This document shows, piece by piece, positions 1-6,538 of a stretch of DNA of 13,867 nucleotides. The DNA comes from Haloarcula sp. (GTDB taxonomy: Archaea; Halobacteriota; Halobacteria; Halobacteriales; Haloarculaceae): contig JAQCNK010000194.1 of assembly GCA_028275075.1 (NCBI GenBank), positions 1 to 13,867 of the forward strand, in the 5' to 3' direction. A program made the translations under genes and the position numbers. Under the pieces are notes generated by a model. That model made no database searches. It worked only from the letters and a program-made list of their open reading frames with translations, and had not been told where the DNA came from. Position 1 is the first letter of the stretch. Every line of letters begins with the position of its first letter.

Positions 1-371
1 TCGAGGACGATACGGTCGATATCTTGTTCGTCGACGTATGCGAGCAACACGTTGGCGTAGTCGCCCGGACTGAACAGATACTGATCAGCGCCGAGGACAT
101 CGGTGCTGAGCTCCAGATTCGCGGGCAGTTCTCCGCCCGTGTCCTCCTCGACCCAGGCCTCAACCCGCGTCAACAGGTCGCTGGCGGCGGCCAGTTCTGT
201 CGGCGCGTCGGGGTCAACCGCACGGGTGGAGGCTACGTCGACAACGTGGAGTTCGACCGGCCGGTCCGTGGCCGCGTCGGCGGCGACGTCGACGGCGTAG
301 GCAACGGTGTTGCGAACCGTCACGGAGTCGGTGACGGGCACCAGCAGCCGGAGAGCGTCGGGTGTAGTCAC
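1..371 (-). CDS. mnhE: MnhE/MrpE-type antiporter subunit, N-terminal stress-protein-like domain (partial)
   Basis: The frame is open from a GTG at 371 to the left edge, giving 123 residues with no stop, so the gene is cut by the window. It begins VTTPDALRLLVPVTDSVTVR, a universal-stress-protein-like first strand, and ends with an LFSPGDYANVLLAY stretch followed by DIDRIVL. From knowledge of the family, haloarchaeal MnhE (subunit E of the multisubunit Mrp Na+/H+ antiporter) carries such an N-terminal Usp-like domain with an FSPxDYA motif before its membrane part; the membrane part would lie outside the window. The sequence is acidic. No ATG lies in frame just upstream, which supports GTG. A free-standing UspA-type protein is the alternative. 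It lies 110 nt downstream of coaBC on the same strand, with no convincing TATA box at -27. Confidence 0.65.
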   Translation of the reverse strand, partial: MTTPDALRLLVPVTDSVTVRNTVAYAVDVAADAATDRPVELHVVDVASTRAVDPDAPTELAAASDLLTRVEAWVEEDTGGELPANLELSTDVLGADQYLFSPGDYANVLLAYVDEQDIDRIVL

Positions 372-481
372 GATATTTTGTGAGCGTCCTGAATCTGTGT
401 GTTTGAGAATCGCTACAGTCGTTATCGGTAGCGAGCAACGGGATACGCAAAACTATTTCGCAATCACTCGTTCGGGGATGA

Positions 482-1642
482 TTAATCGCTCAGTTTCTCG
501 CCGAGTTTCTCGGCCACAGCGACACCTAACCCTTGCTTGTCGCCGGTGTACTCCTCGTGGTCGGCGCCCTCGACGAGTAACGCTCTCGTCTCCGTCTCGC
601 CCATTACGCTTGCGTCGTTCGCGACGACAAAGGCGAGGTCCACGCGGTCCAACAGCTCACGTCCGTGAGCGAGCAGGTCCTCGTCGCCGCCGCTTGACTC
701 CACCTTGAATCCGACAATGGGCAGATCGGGGTGGTCAGCGCGGACGGTGTCGATGAGCTTTGGCGTCCGCTCGAGTTCGATCGTCAGCCGGTCCTGGCCG
801 CTGCGTATCTTCTCGTCTGCGGGCTCGACCGTGTAGTCCGAGATGGCGGCGGCGGAGACAAGCGCGTCCGCGCTGTCTGTGGCAGCCATGGCGGCAGCGG
901 TCATCTCGGCCGCGGATTCGACGCGCTCGACAGCCGCGTACGGTACGTCCGGTCCGTCGTGGATCAGTGTCACTTCCGCCCCGAGGACGTGGCAGGCTCG
1001 TGCAACCGCCCGTCCGGTCCGACCCGAGGCGCGGTTCGAGAGGGTCCGGACGGGATCGACCGACTCCGTGGTCGCCCCCGCAGTGACGACGACGTGACGA
1101 CCCGCCAGTGGCTGCTCGCTGGCCGCACGGGCAACTGCCGTGACGATGGCCTGCTCGGTCGCAATCTTCGCTTTCCCCTCCTCGATTCGGGGGTCGACGA
1201 AGTCGACGCCCCAGGACTCGACCCGGGAAATGGCGTCAAGCACCCCAGGGTGGTCGTACATCGGTTCGTGCATCGCCGGGGCGACGACGACCGGGAGCCC
1301 CGCCCCGAGCGCCGTCGTCGCAGTCGTCGTCACCGGGGTATCGTCGATAGCGGCGGCGACTTTCCCCACTGTGTTCGCGGTCGCTGGCGCCAGCAAGAGC
1401 ACGTCCCCCCAGCCGTCGACGCCACACAACTCGACGTGTTCGACCCGTCCAGTGAGGTCGGTCACCACGTCTTCGTCCGTGGCGAACTCGATGGCCCACG
1501 GGTGGACGATGCCTGTTGCGCTATCGGTCATCACTGCCCGGACGCTGGCACCTGCCCGCCGGAGTTCGTGGACCAGCTCCACCGTTTTCACTGCCGCGAT
1601 AGAGCCCGAGATCCCCAGAACGACGTTGACTCCCTCCAACAT
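482..1642 (-). CDS. coaBC: Phosphopantothenoylcysteine decarboxylase / phosphopantothenate-cysteine ligase
   Basis: This bifunctional enzyme joins 4'-phosphopantothenate to cysteine (CoaB) and decarboxylates the product to 4'-phosphopantetheine (CoaC) in cytosolic coenzyme A synthesis. It has 386 residues. The N-terminal flavoprotein part shows GISGSIAAVK (10-19), the catalytic His in HVEL (His69), PATANT (86-91) and APAMHEPMYDHP (121-132), the place of the family's MNxxMW loop. The CoaB part starts near 180 with VVVTAGATTESVDPVRTLSNRASG and later AAAISDY. An in-frame start 17 codons upstream exists, but ATG 1642 directly precedes the flavin-fold strand (MLEGVNVVLG) and lies about 27 nt from a TATA-like box, so it is preferred. 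The domain order is that of the usual Dfp/CoaBC. Confidence 0.95.
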   Translation of the reverse strand: MLEGVNVVLGISGSIAAVKTVELVHELRRAGASVRAVMTDSATGIVHPWAIEFATDEDVVTDLTGRVEHVELCGVDGWGDVLLLAPATANTVGKVAAAIDDTPVTTTATTALGAGLPVVVAPAMHEPMYDHPGVLDAISRVESWGVDFVDPRIEEGKAKIATEQAIVTAVARAASEQPLAGRHVVVTAGATTESVDPVRTLSNRASGRTGRAVARACHVLGAEVTLIHDGPDVPYAAVERVESAAEMTAAAMAATDSADALVSAAAISDYTVEPADEKIRSGQDRLTIELERTPKLIDTVRADHPDLPIVGFKVESSGGDEDLLAHGRELLDRVDLAFVVANDASVMGETETRALLVEGADHEEYTGDKQGLGVAVAEKLGEKLSD

Positions 1643-1664
1643 ACCTCGCAGTTCGCTGTCGCGG

Positions 1665-1673
1665 GATAAAAGT
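1665..1673 (-). promoter_or_regulatory. TATA-like box of coaBC
   Basis: The minus strand reads ACTTTTATC, an AT-rich island in GC-rich DNA, centred about 27 nt upstream of the coaBC ATG at 1642. That spacing in archaea places transcription start at or next to the start codon, implying a leaderless mRNA. This is inferred from position and composition. Confidence 0.6.
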
Positions 1674-1689
1674 TCGCCCGGTCGACGCC

Positions 1690-1851
1690 TCACACCGACA
1701 CCGATGTGTACTGTTTGCTCACGGCCCCCAACAGATACTGATACGGTCGGTTGTGAGAGTCCGGCCTCCAGTACGTCTCACTCGAGAAGTCCCCTTGTGG
1801 GTTCGTCGGGACCACCTCGATGGTGGAGTACGTCGAAGAGCCGCCGTACAT
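1690..1851 (-). CDS. Possible small protein or gene remnant, 53 residues
   Basis: I do not recognise this. On the minus strand a frame open from an in-frame stop near 1890 can start at ATG 1851 and stops at 1690. The peptide is rich in Tyr, Ser, Thr and Pro (MYGGSSTYSTIEVVPTNPQG at the start, YWRPDSHNRPYQYLLGAVSK near the end), and about 80% of its codons end in G or C. It has no membrane segment or Cys motif. It ends 47 nt upstream of coaBC on the same strand. The look is more protein-like than random antisense, but no clear promoter precedes ATG 1851. It may be the 3' remnant of a gene whose 5' part was lost or frameshifted. Confidence 0.3.
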   Translation of the reverse strand: MYGGSSTYSTIEVVPTNPQGDFSSETYWRPDSHNRPYQYLLGAVSKQYTSVSV

Positions 1852-1947
1852 TGATGTCCAGATGCCGCCGGAAAACCGCGAGAATCCCTACGCTGACAAG
1901 TAAGGAAGACGTTCTTATCGCCATTACCCATCGTCGACGACACTGGA

Positions 1948-2025
1948 ATGTATCGTCGGGTCGTCCGGATGTGGCTCGGCGAAGGCCTCGCGCATCCGTT
2001 CTATACGGGTCGACAGAACGATTGA
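1948..2025 (+). CDS. Possible 25-residue leaderless small ORF ending in the palindromic element
   Basis: An ATG at 1948 lies about 32 nt after a TATA-like TTCTTATC (1912-1919). The frame gives MYRRVVRMWLGEGLAHPF, then seven residues (YTGRQND) and a TGA that lie inside copy A of the palindromic element. It could be a short gene truncated by insertion of the element, or chance. No family is recognised, and the product is basic, unlike typical haloarchaeal proteins. Confidence 0.2.
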   Translation: MYRRVVRMWLGEGLAHPFYTGRQND

Positions 2026-2085
2026 TAGAATTCGCCTCCGCCAGCCCCGGCGAATATCTATCAGGGCTTCTGTCGACCCGTATAG
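2001..2085. repeat. 85-nt palindromic element, copy A
   Basis: The terminal 18 nt, CTATACGGGTCGACAGAA (2001-2018), are a perfect inverted repeat of 2068-2085. Inside them a second stem pairs 2023-2036 with 2049-2063 (TGATAG with CTATCA, then ATTCGCC with GGCGAAT) with one bulged base. The two stems are separated by a roughly 4x4 internal loop and capped by a 12-nt loop. The whole element folds as one long hairpin on either strand. A second copy lies at 6227-6311 and differs at about six positions. There is no transposase and no clear target duplication. It sits about 110 nt upstream of the pan TATA-like box. A non-autonomous mobile element (MITE-like) or an interspersed palindromic repeat is likely. 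Confidence 0.9.
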
Positions 2086-2193
2086 CCAGTGACTGGACAG
2101 AAAGGTGCCGATTCCGTCCCCCAGATCGAGCGCCCGTCTTCGGCGCCCTCGAGCGTCCTACCGCCGGTATCGGTATCTGGCACTACCCGAAGC

Positions 2194-2202
2194 CTCTTAA
2201 TG
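2194..2202 (+). promoter_or_regulatory. TATA-like box of pan
   Basis: CTCTTAATG lies about 27-28 nt upstream of the pan ATG at 2226, the only AT-rich box at that distance. The spacing suggests transcription starts at or just before the ATG. No Shine-Dalgarno sequence precedes the start, in keeping with a leaderless mRNA. Confidence 0.5.
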
Positions 2203-2225
2203 ATTCACCCACTAGAAAAGGCATA

Positions 2226-3440
2226 ATGACCGACACCGTTGACGACGTGGACTTACCCTATGACCAAGGCGCCTCGATGCAGAAGAAAATCGAGACGCTA
2301 CAGGAGCGATTGGAGGTGCTCGAGTCACAAAACGAAGAGATGCGTGACAAGCTTCTGGACGCCAACGCCGAGAACAACAAATACCAGCAGAAACTGGAGC
2401 GGCTAACCCACGAGAACAAGAAGCTCAAGCAGTCGCCGCTGTTTGTCGCCACGGTCCAGGAACTCAACGACGATGGTGCGATCATCAAACAACACGGGAA
2501 CAACCAAGAGGCACTGACCGAGGTCACGGACGAGATGCGTGAGGATCTCTCACCGGACGACCGTGTCGCGGTCAACAACTCGCTGTCCATCGTCAAGCAA
2601 CTCAACGACGAGACGGATGTCCGCGCCCGGGTCATGCAGGTCGACCAGTCGCCTGATGTCACGTTCTCCGACATCGGCGGCATCGAAGACCAGATGGATG
2701 AAGTCCGGGAGACGGTTGAGATGCCGCTCATCAACCCGGAGATGTTCGAAGATGTCGGCATCGAGCCGCCAAGTGGTGTCCTGTTGCACGGCCCGCCCGG
2801 CACGGGCAAGACGATGCTCGCGAAAGCCGTCGCCAACGAAACCGATGCCACCTTCATCAAGATGGCCGGGTCCGAACTCGTTCACAAGTTCATCGGCGAG
2901 GGTGCGAAGCTCGTTCGGGACCTCTTCGAACTCGCCCGTCAGGAAGAGCCCGCTGTCGTCTTCATCGATGAGATCGACGCTATCGCCGCCAAGCGGACCG
3001 ACTCCAAGACGAGCGGTGACGCCGAGGTCCAGCGGACGATGATGCAACTGCTCTCGGAGATGGACGGCTTCGATGACCGCGGTGACATCCGGATCATCGC
3101 CGCCACTAACCGCTTCGACATGCTCGACCGCGCAATCCTGCGGCCGGGCCGGTTCGACCGCCTCATCGAGGTGCCGAACCCCGACATCGAGGGCCGCGAG
3201 CAGATCTTCCAGATCCACACTCGCAGCATGAATATCGCGGCCGATGTCGAGTTCAGCGACCTCGCCGAGCAGATAGAGGACGCCTCCGGGGCCGATGTGA
3301 AAGCCATCTGCACCGAGGCCGGTATGTTCGCCATCCGGGACGACCGCACGGAGGTGCAGATGGCTGACTTCCACGACGCCTGGACGAAGATACAACAGGA
3401 CGAAACCGAGGACGGCGACGTCTCCAAGACGTTCGCGTAA
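2226..3440 (+). CDS. pan: Proteasome-activating nucleotidase (PAN), AAA+ ATPase
   Basis: PAN is the hexameric ATPase that unfolds substrates and feeds them into the archaeal 20S proteasome in the cytosol. The 404 residues begin with an acidic tail and a coiled coil (about 19-69), then an OB-fold region up to about 135 and the AAA+ module: Walker A GPPGTGKT (189-196), Walker B VVFIDEID (244-251), sensor-1 Asn295 in AATNRF, and RPGRFDR (306-312) with the arginine fingers. The end, SKTFA, stands where the proteasome-docking HbYX motif is expected, with Phe in place of Tyr. The same frame is open far upstream, antisense to coaBC, but homology starts only at ATG 2226 ([13 protein letters not shown]), which also has the TATA-like box. 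It resembles haloarchaeal PanA rather than PanB. Confidence 0.97.
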   Translation: MTDTVDDVDLPYDQGASMQKKIETLQERLEVLESQNEEMRDKLLDANAENNKYQQKLERLTHENKKLKQSPLFVATVQELNDDGAIIKQHGNNQEALTEVTDEMREDLSPDDRVAVNNSLSIVKQLNDETDVRARVMQVDQSPDVTFSDIGGIEDQMDEVRETVEMPLINPEMFEDVGIEPPSGVLLHGPPGTGKTMLAKAVANETDATFIKMAGSELVHKFIGEGAKLVRDLFELARQEEPAVVFIDEIDAIAAKRTDSKTSGDAEVQRTMMQLLSEMDGFDDRGDIRIIAATNRFDMLDRAILRPGRFDRLIEVPNPDIEGREQIFQIHTRSMNIAADVEFSDLAEQIEDASGADVKAICTEAGMFAIRDDRTEVQMADFHDAWTKIQQDETEDGDVSKTFA

Positions 3441-3525
3441 CTACGTCTCGCGTCTTCAGGCGCGGAAAGAGAACATCCGACACGCGTTCCAGAACACGGA
3501 AACCCGTTCAATTCTGAGAGGGAGT

Positions 3526-4158
3526 ATGGCCGTTGCAGACAGACTCCAGTCGCAGGCTCGGACCGCGCCGCGCCGTGTCACCGCCGTGTTATCGCTCGTC
3601 GGCTACGCGCTCGTTTTCGGAACTTTCGGGGGCGTCGTCCCGTTTCCAACGATCAGTAACGAGACCGTTATCGTCCTCAGTGACGCCATCGCTGTCGTCA
3701 ACACGGTGGCGCTCGTCTCGATACTCGCCGGCATCTACTTCATCCGAACTGACCAGGTCAGGAAACACCGGGCGGCGATGTTGACCGCATTCGCACTCAT
3801 CATCCTGTTTCTCGGGATGTATCTCCTGAAGGTTGGCGGCGGCTTCGAGAAGTCCATTCTGGTCGAGGGAGCCGTCTACTACGCCTATCTTCTGATGCTG
3901 GCCATCCACATCCTGCTGTCTGCCGTCTCGGTCCCGGTCGTTGTCCACGCCGTCGTGCTGGGTCTTTCCCACAGTCCCAGCGAACTCCGACAGACGGCCC
4001 ACGCGACGGTCGGCCGCATCGCCGTCGCCGCTTGGGGGCTCTCGCTGTTTCTCGGCATCGTCACCTACGTCATGCTGAACCACATCTACGGGTGGGTGCC
4101 ACGCGGCGGGGAAGCGGCGTTTCTCCTGGCTGTTGTCGGCCCGAAACTGCGTCGGTAA
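3526..4158 (+). CDS. DUF420 (CtaM/YozB-like) integral membrane protein
   Basis: This 210-residue protein has about six hydrophobic segments (roughly 20-38, 47-73, 84-103, 115-146, 162-184, 193-206). It shows the DUF420 pattern: HRAAML after the second helix (His81), His128 in the LAIHILLSAVSVPVVVH helix, His159 before the fifth helix, and a YVMLNHIYG-like end of that helix. In Bacillus and Staphylococcus, DUF420 proteins (CtaM/YozB) are needed for maturation of haem-copper oxidases. A role in oxidase assembly here is inferred from family and from the nearby ctaA-ctaB. ATG 3526 is preceded by GAGGGAG, a possible ribosome-binding site, unlike the leaderless genes around it. The gene follows pan by 85 nt on the same strand, so readthrough is possible. 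Confidence 0.8.
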   Translation: MAVADRLQSQARTAPRRVTAVLSLVGYALVFGTFGGVVPFPTISNETVIVLSDAIAVVNTVALVSILAGIYFIRTDQVRKHRAAMLTAFALIILFLGMYLLKVGGGFEKSILVEGAVYYAYLLMLAIHILLSAVSVPVVVHAVVLGLSHSPSELRQTAHATVGRIAVAAWGLSLFLGIVTYVMLNHIYGWVPRGGEAAFLLAVVGPKLRR

Positions 4159-4204
4159 GGCGGAGTGCCACGCAGTTACTCGGGAACGGCCAGTGACACC
4201 ACAG

Positions 4205-4387
4205 CTACGCGTTCGTTCCTGGGATGTGCGGGCGCACTGTCTGACTAATGACCGCGAGACAGACCAGCAGACCGATGACTAGGAACGGGATACCGAACTC
4301 CGGGGTGAACAGTGTGTAGGACAGCCAGCCGATCAGCATGTTCAGGGCGGACAGCACGTATGGGTAGAGTATCTGACCGATGTTCAT
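4205..4387 (-). CDS. Small two-helix membrane protein, 60 residues
   Basis: A hypothetical protein of 60 residues with two hydrophobic helices (about 5-25 and 31-50) and a short polar tail VRPHIPGTNA. The predicted peptide starts MNIGQILYPYVLSALNMLIG. GTG 4414 would add nine residues, but a TATA-like TTTATG at 4416-4421 would start transcription near 4390, so ATG 4387 is preferred. It follows the ABC-2 permease on the same strand after 113 nt and has its own apparent promoter. It converges with the DUF420 gene 46 nt away. No function is recognised. Confidence 0.65.
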   Translation of the reverse strand: MNIGQILYPYVLSALNMLIGWLSYTLFTPEFGIPFLVIGLLVCLAVISQTVRPHIPGTNA

Positions 4388-4415
4388 TGCTCTCAGTTGG
4401 ATATCACCGGGCACT

Positions 4416-4423
4416 CATAAACA
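4416..4423 (-). promoter_or_regulatory. TATA-like box of the small membrane protein gene
   Basis: The minus strand reads TGTTTATG here, inside an AT-rich patch, about 32 nt upstream of ATG 4387. A start site 25-27 nt downstream gives a leader of only about 5 nt. This box decides the choice of ATG 4387 over GTG 4414. Confidence 0.45.
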
Positions 4424-4460
4424 AACTACCAATGGTCAAAATGCGGTTTGAGCATCCGAA

Positions 4461-4491
4461 GTCGACGCACGCTCCCAAGCCGAGCGTCGAC
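4461..4491. terminator. Inverted repeat downstream of the ABC-2 permease
   Basis: GTCGACGC (4461-4468) and GCGTCGAC (4484-4491) form an 8-bp stem; an alternative pairing ACGCTC/GAGCGT lies within the same stretch. It begins 10 nt after the permease stop on the minus strand, and a short T-run follows some 20 nt later. Archaeal termination relies mainly on T-runs, so the role is uncertain. Confidence 0.25.
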
Positions 4492-4500
4492 GGTGTCCGG

Positions 4501-5241
4501 TCAGTCCGTCCGCGGCAGCAGCGCTGCGCCCACACCGAACGACACGACAGCACAGACCGAAAGCACCACCAGTGGTACCACCAAGTCACCACTGCCCGTA
4601 CTCACCGACCGCACACCTCTGGAAAAGTAGGTCAGCGGAGAGAGCCAGGTCGGGAACCACGCCGGCAGCAGTTCGGGCGGGACGAACGTCTCCGAGAGGA
4701 AAAGCAGTGGTAACGCGATGCCGTTGCTCGCGGAGATGACTCCATCCTGTGAGCTAGCCAGACTACCCAGCATCGCGCCCACGCCACAGAAAAGCACGAC
4801 GCCGAGGACAACGAAGGGGACGAGCAGCGGCGAAACCACGATTTCCGCGCCGGTCAGGACGACCATCAGCCCGAGCAGGACGAGCCCCGCCAGCCCGATG
4901 ATCACCGTGTTCACGAGTGTCTGTGCCAGCAACCACTCGGGCCGAGTGAGCGGGGTGGTTGCTAACTTCTCGAAGCGGTTGCCGTCTCGGTGTCGAGCGA
5001 CTTCGCTACCCACGCGCGAGAGCGGCGTGAAGAGAACGACCACCGCGAGATAGCCTGGCAGATAGTACGCCGGTTCACGGGTGAACAGTCCGCCGCCGCC
5101 GGGACGGGTCTGGACCAGCACGCCGAAGATGACGACGATGATGAGCGGGAAAAAGAAGGTGAAAAAGACCGCCGTCCGGCGGCGCAGAAACGCGCGGCTC
5201 GCCGCTCTCGATTCGGCCTGGAGGCGGCCGAGACGGCTCAC
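4501..5241 (-). CDS. ABC-2 type exporter permease
   Basis: This 246-residue integral membrane protein shows the ABC-2 (NodJ/DrrB-like) plan: a cytosolic amphipathic start, then six hydrophobic segments (roughly 24-43, 60-78, 105-130, 138-160, 170-190, 222-243). Between segments 2 and 3 lies a typical cytosolic loop with EVARHRDGNRFEKLATTPLTRPEWLLAQ, equivalent to the family's ExGTxExLxxTPxxxxE region that contacts the ATPase. The start is GTG 5241, whose GTGA overlaps the stop of the ATPase gene, indicating translational coupling. The substrate cannot be read from sequence. The haem A genes upstream suggest, but do not show, a link to oxidase or haem assembly. Confidence 0.88.
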   Translation of the reverse strand: MSRLGRLQAESRAASRAFLRRRTAVFFTFFFPLIIVVIFGVLVQTRPGGGGLFTREPAYYLPGYLAVVVLFTPLSRVGSEVARHRDGNRFEKLATTPLTRPEWLLAQTLVNTVIIGLAGLVLLGLMVVLTGAEIVVSPLLVPFVVLGVVLFCGVGAMLGSLASSQDGVISASNGIALPLLFLSETFVPPELLPAWFPTWLSPLTYFSRGVRSVSTGSGDLVVPLVVLSVCAVVSFGVGAALLPRTD

Positions 5242-6182
5242 CGGGACCCCCCAGCGGTCGCAGTGACGGTCGCTTTGGGTTCACCGGCCCGCCCGACGCC
5301 TGTCCCTGTCAGTTCCAGATAGACATCTTCGAGCGCCGGCTGCTTCCACGTCAGGCTGTCATAGCGCAGCCCAACTGCGTCGAGTTCATCGGCAACACTC
5401 CCGATAGATTCCGGTCGCACACCGTAGATGACGAGCCGGCCGTTGCGGACGGTCATCTCGGCCGGGTAGTCGATCGCATCGACAGCGGCCTCGTCGAACT
5501 CCCCGTCGATATGGAGCTGGCTCGCGCCGCCGTGGTCGGCCACGAGTGTCTCGGGAGCATCGAGCGCGACGAGCCGACCCTCGGCCAGTAGCCCCACGCG
5601 GTCGGCCAATCGCTGTGCCTCTTCCATGTAGTGGGTCGTCACGAGGATCGTGACGCCCTGCTCGGCAAGCCCTTCGAGCAACTCCCACAGTGACTGCCGG
5701 CCGGCGGGGTCGATACCTGTCGTCGGCTCGTCGAGGACGAGCAGATCCGGGTCGTTGATCAGCGCCGTCGCCACACAGGTCCGCCGTTGCTGGCCGCCCG
5801 AGAGGTTCTCGTAGTGGGTGTCGGCCGTGTCCGAGAGTCCAACGTCCGCCAGCACGGCGTCGACATCGCGGGTCTCGTCGTAGAGCCCGGCGTAGTACGC
5901 AACCAGTTCGCGAGCAGTCAGGCGCTCGTGGGGCGTGAACGATTGCGGTAGCAGGCCGATGCGGTCCCGGTCGACCGCGGTCGGTGCTTCGCCGAACAGT
6001 TCCACCCGCCCGTCGGCATCGGTCGTTCCGGTTAGCGCCCGCACGAGCGTGGTCTTGCCAGCCCCGTTGGGCCCGACCAGCGCCAGTACCTCGCCCGCCG
6101 TCGCAGACAGTGACACCCCATCGAGCGCCACGGTGTCACCGTAGCTCCGGCGAACGTCTTCGGCGACGAGTACCTCGCTCAT
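5238..6182 (-). CDS. ABC-2 type exporter ATP-binding protein
   Basis: A 314-residue ATPase of the DrrA/NatA/CcmA-like class. It shows Walker A GPNGAGKTT (37-45), Q-loop Gln80, signature LSGGQ (127-131), Walker B LLVLDEP (147-153) with catalytic Glu152, and switch His184 in TTHYMEEA. A C-terminal domain of about 90 residues follows the nucleotide-binding domain, as in DrrA-like proteins, and ends in LEDVYLELTG plus a short Ala/Thr-rich tail. ATG 6182 gives the usual N-terminus. It partners the overlapping permease. The upstream gap contains palindromic element copy B 45 nt from the start. A weak ACTTTC lies about 27 nt upstream, so an own promoter is uncertain. Confidence 0.93.
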   Translation of the reverse strand: MSEVLVAEDVRRSYGDTVALDGVSLSATAGEVLALVGPNGAGKTTLVRALTGTTDADGRVELFGEAPTAVDRDRIGLLPQSFTPHERLTARELVAYYAGLYDETRDVDAVLADVGLSDTADTHYENLSGGQQRRTCVATALINDPDLLVLDEPTTGIDPAGRQSLWELLEGLAEQGVTILVTTHYMEEAQRLADRVGLLAEGRLVALDAPETLVADHGGASQLHIDGEFDEAAVDAIDYPAEMTVRNGRLVIYGVRPESIGSVADELDAVGLRYDSLTWKQPALEDVYLELTGTGVGRAGEPKATVTATAGGSR

Positions 6183-6226
6183 ACTGGTGGTCAGTATCGA
6201 TGGCCGAAAGTCGTTCCGCTATCCTG

Positions 6227-6311
6227 CTATACGGGTCGACAGAACGATTGATAGAATTCGGCTCGCCAGACCCCGGCGAATATCTATCAGGGCTTCTATC
6301 GATCCGTATAC
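6227..6311. repeat. 85-nt palindromic element, copy B
   Basis: Same element as at 2001-2085, same orientation and length. The left arm CTATACGGGTCGACAGAA (6227-6244) is identical to copy A. The right arm TTCTATCGATCCGTATAC (6294-6311) has three changes relative to copy A, leaving one G-T pair, one C-A mismatch and an unpaired end. The inner stem keeps TGATAG/CTATCA, and the loop differs by one substitution plus one deletion and one insertion that cancel. It lies between the Rdx gene and the ABC-2 ATPase gene, and its right arm overlaps the last four codons and stop of the Rdx gene. Decay of the right arm suggests this copy is older or less constrained than A. Confidence 0.9.
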
Positions 6312-6538
6312 ACCCGCGCTCGCACTTGTCGCACGATCCCGTCGACATCGTAGTCGTCCTCGCTTTTCTCGTAGACGGGCTCGCCGTCGACAGTGACACG
6401 GAAGACGCCGTGGTCTCCCATCACCAGCGTCACGCGGTCGAGGTGTGTCTCCAGGCCGTTCAACACGGCTTGCGCTACGTCCAGTGCGCGCTCGCGGAAA
6501 CCACAGGGCACGCAGTACTCTATCTCGACGGTCGTCAT
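6296..6538 (-). CDS. Rdx family (SelW/SelT/SelH-like) small redox protein
   Basis: The 80-residue product begins MTTVEIEYCVPCGFRERALD, the thioredoxin-like beta-CxxC-alpha start of the Rdx family (Cys9, Cys12), and continues with VTLVMGDHGVFRVTVDGEPV and an acidic YEKSEDDYDVDGIVRQVR helix. Family members are thought to act in thiol redox reactions; the archaeal substrate is unknown. The frame is open farther upstream, but homology and a TATA-like GATTTGTC at 6563-6570, about 28 nt away, favour ATG 6538. The last residues YTDR and the TAG stop are encoded inside palindromic element copy B, so the native C-terminus may have been replaced. Confidence 0.85.
   Translation of the reverse strand: MTTVEIEYCVPCGFRERALDVAQAVLNGLETHLDRVTLVMGDHGVFRVTVDGEPVYEKSEDDYDVDGIVRQVRARVYTDR

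Larger units (their letters stand above)
1643..2225. other. 583-bp region between divergent coaBC and pan
   Basis: This is the longest stretch without a confident gene. It holds the coaBC promoter, a possible small minus-strand ORF (1690-1851), a possible small plus-strand ORF (1948-2025), palindromic element copy A (2001-2085), an 11-nt imperfect palindrome CCAGTGACTGG directly after it (2086-2096), and the pan promoter near 2194-2202. Plus-strand codons 1757-1903 are also open with high GC3 and an acidic predicted peptide. That frame shares its third positions with the minus-strand ORF, so codon composition cannot tell which strand, if either, is coding. Confidence 0.6.

Noticed and set aside
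731..1669. 312-codon plus-strand ORF opposite coaBC
   Set aside because: coaBC has catalytic motifs over its full length. The opposite frame shows no domain and is Arg/Asp/Val-rich.
1757..1903. Plus-strand open frame with an acidic peptide ending in NPYADK
   Set aside because: It shares third positions with the minus-strand ORF at 1690-1851, so high GC3 is not independent evidence. It begins with a stop at 1754, its only ATG (1820) leaves 27 codons, and no promoter box is placed well.
2001..2085. Open peptide frame (LYGSTERLIEF...) conserved in both copies of the palindrome
   Set aside because: The copies have equal length, so conservation of frame is trivial, and the palindrome makes similar open peptides on both strands. 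There is no start codon or ribosome signal of its own.
1140..2225. Long plus-strand frame continuous with pan, adding 362 codons upstream of its start
   Set aside because: Most of it is antisense to coaBC, with Ser/Arg/Thr-rich composition typical of a shadow frame. PAN homology and the TATA-like box both place the start at 2226.
2001..6311. Composite transposon bounded by the two palindromic copies
   Set aside because: The enclosed 4.1 kb carries ordinary haloarchaeal core genes (pan, DUF420, ABC-2) in several transcription units, and no transposase. Independent insertions or dispersed repeats are simpler.
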